From contig CP040001.1 in assembly GCA_013100825.1 (NCBI GenBank), forward strand, positions 434,001 to 498,000: a stretch of DNA of 64,000 nucleotides. Direction: 5' to 3'. The notes under the pieces are model-generated. The model had not been told where the DNA came from, searched no databases, and saw only the letters and a list, made by a program, of their open reading frames with translations. Shown in pieces: positions 61,477 to 64,000 of this stretch. This DNA comes from Candidatus Saccharibacteria bacterium oral taxon 488 (GTDB taxonomy: Bacteria; Patescibacteriota; Saccharimonadia; Saccharimonadales; Saccharimonadaceae). The position numbers were made by a program, and so were the translations under genes. Position 1 is the first letter of the stretch, and every line of letters starts with the position of its first letter.

Positions 61477-62652
61477 CTAACGTTTCGGCGGACGCGGAAT
61501 ATCTTCTGGGAGAAATCCCTTTTCGTGCTGGAAGCCAGCCTGCCATTGGTAATCTTTATTGTAGCCTAGCTCTTTCATCAGCTTGGTTGGGGCGTTACGA
61601 AGGTGGAGTGGCACCGATGAGTTTGGGTACTTGTGCGCCAGAGAAAAGGCGTCATTCATCAGATCAGTAATTTCGCGCGATTTCTGGCTGCGCGCCAGAG
61701 CGATGGCGCAGTGAAATAAATTGTATTTGGCTTCCGGTAGACCAACACGCTCGACCGCTTCAAAAGTCGCCACCGCCAGACTCAGCGCACCATTGCCAGC
61801 CAGCCCAATGTCTTCTGACGCAAAAATCACCATCCGCCGAGCGATGAACTTCGGGTCTTCGCCAGCATCAATCATCCGCGCCAAATAATACGCCACAGCT
61901 ACCTGGTCGCTGCCGCGCAGCGACTTGATGAACGCCGAGATGATGTCATAATGCGCGTCACCCTTTTTGTCATAGCCCGGCAATCGCCGCTGGGCCGCTG
62001 CCTTGACCACCTCGGGCGTGACTTTCTCGCCAAAACTCAGCGCCAATTCCAAATTACCTAAGGCCACCCGCGCGTCGCCGTCCGCCAGTTCCGCCAGATA
62101 GTCCAAAGCTTTTGGCGACACCCGCTTGGTTTGTTTCAAAACTTTGAGCGCCCGCTTCAGCACCAACACAATTTCATCTTTGGTCAGTTGATGGAGCACC
62201 AGCACTCGCGTCCGACTGAGCAGCGGCGTGATCACCTCAAAGCTCGGATTCTCGGTGGTCGCGCCAATCAAGGTGATCAGCCCACTCTCGACATGCGGTA
62301 AAAAAGCGTCCTGCTGCGCCTTGTTAAAGCGGTGGATTTCATCAACGAACAGAATCGTCCTGAGGTTCAAGTTCCAATTTTGCCTGGCGTGCTCAATCAC
62401 CTGTTCAACATCTTTTTTGCCGCTGGTCACGGCCGATAGCTCAACAAACTCCGCATTGACTTCACGAGCAATAATCCGCGCCAGCGTCGTTTTGCCCGTG
62501 CCTGGCGGCCCCCACAAAATCAAACTGACCGGCTCGCCACGCTTAACAATTTGGCGAAGCAACTCGCCCTCGCCCAGCAAATGACTCTGCCCGATTACTT
62601 CATCCAGGGTTTGCGGCCGCATCTGCTCCGCCAGGGGTTGTCGCGCATCCAT
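61477..62652 (-). CDS. rarA: Replication-associated recombination ATPase RarA/MgsA
   Basis: The 391-residue AAA+ protein begins MDARQPLAEQMRPQTLDEVIG. It has the P-loop LWGPPGTGKTTLAR, Walker B FVDEIHRFNKAQQDAFLPHVE (in part) and sensor 1 LIGATTENPSFE. The C-terminal MgsA-type domain has GLAGNGALSLAVATFEAVERVG. It acts at stalled replication forks. Its ATG overlaps the stop codon of the upstream gene by one base. Confidence 0.94.
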   Translation of the reverse strand: MDARQPLAEQMRPQTLDEVIGQSHLLGEGELLRQIVKRGEPVSLILWGPPGTGKTTLARIIAREVNAEFVELSAVTSGKKDVEQVIEHARQNWNLNLRTILFVDEIHRFNKAQQDAFLPHVESGLITLIGATTENPSFEVITPLLSRTRVLVLHQLTKDEIVLVLKRALKVLKQTKRVSPKALDYLAELADGDARVALGNLELALSFGEKVTPEVVKAAAQRRLPGYDKKGDAHYDIISAFIKSLRGSDQVAVAYYLARMIDAGEDPKFIARRMVIFASEDIGLAGNGALSLAVATFEAVERVGLPEAKYNLFHCAIALARSQKSREITDLMNDAFSLAHKYPNSSVPLHLRNAPTKLMKELGYNKDYQWQAGFQHEKGFLPEDIPRPPKR

Positions 62653-63494
62653 TACCACCAATTATCCTCTCGCGGCCGATACTGCGAAAAGTGCGAGAAA
62701 CAATCAGCCGGTCGCCGCCCGAGCGGTTTTGCCCGCCAGCGTAACCCTCGATCAATCTGCTGAGCACTTCCGCAGACTGCCGCAAACTCCGGTGACGCCA
62801 CGTACTCTCGCCACGTCATCCCATCCAACGGCACATATTGCTCCAACATATTCAGCGTCGTTTGATGCATGCTGTTTGCCTCCGCTTGACCAGCCTTGCG
62901 ACCAGACCAGCGCCGCTCAGCCGCCGTCATTTCCGGTGGCAACGCGCAGCCAGCCCAGTGTAAAACCTGCGCCGCTGCTCTATTGACGAGACCGGAGCCG
63001 CCAGAGCAGTGACTAGTCAGTCGCACAAGTGCCGCGTGACGTTCCGCCTCATCAGTGGTGAGCGGTATGGCCGATGTACGACCAGTTTTAACCGCCATCT
63101 CATGTGCCAATAGCTTTTGGTCGAGCTCCCTAAGCAGCTCATCTAGCCGCTCGCTGCTATCTTTGATAGTATCGACTAGTGGTGGCAGATTGTCGACTGC
63201 CTCCCTAAGCAGCTCAGGTCTACGCTTGCTATATTCGCGCAATCGGACAGCTTGAGATATCCGCCACAACCCCCCTATTGCCACCGCCATGCCACCAAGA
63301 ATTATCGGCTGCTGGCCAACTTCTGGCAAGGCATTATGCCACGCCTCGCTTGGCAGAGCTATCAGCATGCCAGTAATCACACCCATGGTACCACTGACCT
63401 CACGCTTATCACACTCAGCCGCCGAGTCGCCACCGCCGATAATCTCAGGTGTCAGCGATCTATTAAGCCTCTTGTTCCTGTTGTCCGCCATCAT
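62652..63494 (-). CDS. Membrane protein of unknown function upstream of rarA
   Basis: The 280-residue protein has a charged N-terminus, two hydrophobic stretches (about residues 37-52 and 65-82), and a long cytosolic part. This part has a probable coiled coil (LVDTIKDSSERLDELLRELD) and an Arg/Trp-rich end. No family recognised. Three ATG codons follow each other (63497, 63494, 63491). TATAAT (63502-63507) is seven bases before the middle one, which I chose as the leaderless start. It is coupled to rarA. Confidence 0.6.
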   Translation of the reverse strand: MMADNRNKRLNRSLTPEIIGGGDSAAECDKREVSGTMGVITGMLIALPSEAWHNALPEVGQQPIILGGMAVAIGGLWRISQAVRLREYSKRRPELLREAVDNLPPLVDTIKDSSERLDELLRELDQKLLAHEMAVKTGRTSAIPLTTDEAERHAALVRLTSHCSGGSGLVNRAAAQVLHWAGCALPPEMTAAERRWSGRKAGQAEANSMHQTTLNMLEQYVPLDGMTWREYVASPEFAAVCGSAQQIDRGLRWRAKPLGRRPADCFSHFSQYRPREDNWW

Positions 63495-63556
63495 CATTTT
63501 TATTATATCATGCCATAAATTCGCCCCGCCAAGGTACGATGCGCTATACTAGGGTA

Positions 63557-64000
63557 ATGGATAGATTACGCGTTCTCCTCATATTTGGCGGCGAGTCATC
63601 CGAGCATGAGGTCTCAATCAATTCCGCTACTAATGTGCTAGCGGCGCTGGACATGACACGCTACGATATCAAGTTGTGCTACATCGACCGGGCTGGTGAG
63701 TGGCGACTCGTCGAGACGATCGAGGCGCGCAACCAACCAAGCCCACGCCTAACGCCGCAGCTCGGCCAGCGGTCGCTGCTCATCGACGGCACTGACCCGC
63801 TACCGATTGACGTGATAATTCCGGTGCTTCACGGCAAAAACGGCGAGGACGGCAGCGTGCAGGGCCTGGCGCAGCTACTTCATATTCCCTATGTCGGCCC
63901 GAGTCTCCTTTCGGCGGCCGTCACCATGGACAAAGACATGACCAAGCGGCTGGCGATCGGCGCTCATGTCCCGGTTGTGCCGTGGCGAACGCTAGCGAGT
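63557..64000 (+). CDS. ddl: D-alanine-D-alanine ligase, cut by window end
   Basis: The first 148 residues show the Ddl N-terminal domain: LIFGGESSEHEVSINSA at the start, then PVLHGKNGEDGSVQGLAQLL and the MDKDMTKRLA segment. The enzyme joins two D-alanines for peptidoglycan, implying a wall is made. TATACT (63545-63550) lies six bases before the ATG, so the mRNA should be leaderless. The ATP-grasp domain lies beyond the window. Confidence 0.93.
   Translation, partial: MDRLRVLLIFGGESSEHEVSINSATNVLAALDMTRYDIKLCYIDRAGEWRLVETIEARNQPSPRLTPQLGQRSLLIDGTDPLPIDVIIPVLHGKNGEDGSVQGLAQLLHIPYVGPSLLSAAVTMDKDMTKRLAIGAHVPVVPWRTLAS

Noticed and set aside
1..64000. CRISPR arrays, insertion sequences and transposase genes
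   Set aside because: I saw no regularly spaced direct repeats, no transposase or integrase motif and no cas-like protein anywhere in the window.

Overview
The window looks like a chromosomal segment of a reduced, Gram-positive-like member of the Candidate Phyla Radiation, most likely a Saccharibacterium (TM7). This rests on a compact layout, ribosomal and RNA polymerase operons without uL30 (rpmD), cysteine-free forms of normally zinc-binding proteins, and very many genes whose -10 box lies 6-8 bases before the start codon (leaderless mRNAs). The standard genetic code fits throughout. No tool was run; product names come from recognised motifs and family knowledge.

Layout. 1-1,700: an AT-rich type II restriction-modification pair (EcoRV-like endonuclease and D12-class adenine methylase, cut by the window edge) at the 3' end of tRNA-Thr(GGT). 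2,000-4,700: small membrane proteins, a VOC protein, a shortened TfoX-like gene and a CPBP protease. 4,730-11,800: tRNA-Thr(TGT) and tRNA-Tyr, a TPR protein, DNA polymerase III delta', an RluD-type pseudouridine synthase, TrpRS, an RsmB-type methyltransferase and two alpha/beta hydrolases. 11,869-30,127: ribosomal and RNA polymerase genes in three transcription blocks on the minus strand: rplC to rpsH; rplF to rplO; and secY plus infA to rpsI. Four non-ribosomal genes sit between rpsH and rplF, and an opposing OmpA-like gene sits between rplO and secY. A previously unnamed 54-residue, very acidic, tryptophan-repeat gene lies between rplE and rpsN, overlapping both by one base.

30,398-42,869: a small protein with a perfect consensus promoter, fusA, an unknown gene, yajQ, rpsG-rpsL, and rpoC-rpoB. 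The RpoC sequence has lost all cysteines of both usual zinc sites. 43,057-46,717: an unknown gene, then tmk, dcd, folA and thyA, a compact dTMP-supply cluster. 46,850-52,865: clpP, a Tat-signal metalloprotease, trigger factor, HisRS, a SpoU methyltransferase, a DUF1905 pseudogene and a VOC protein. 53,051-57,808: AT-rich unknown genes around tRNA-Leu(CAG), tRNA-Leu(TAG) and tRNA-Val(CAC), with an FAD oxidase between. 57,959-64,000: typA, a trehalase, rarA, an unknown membrane protein and the start of ddl.

Most of the window is translation and transcription core. The accessory material is concentrated at tRNA 3' ends and in the gap of the ribosomal operon. The strongest candidate for something undescribed is the small acidic gene at 24,007-24,171.
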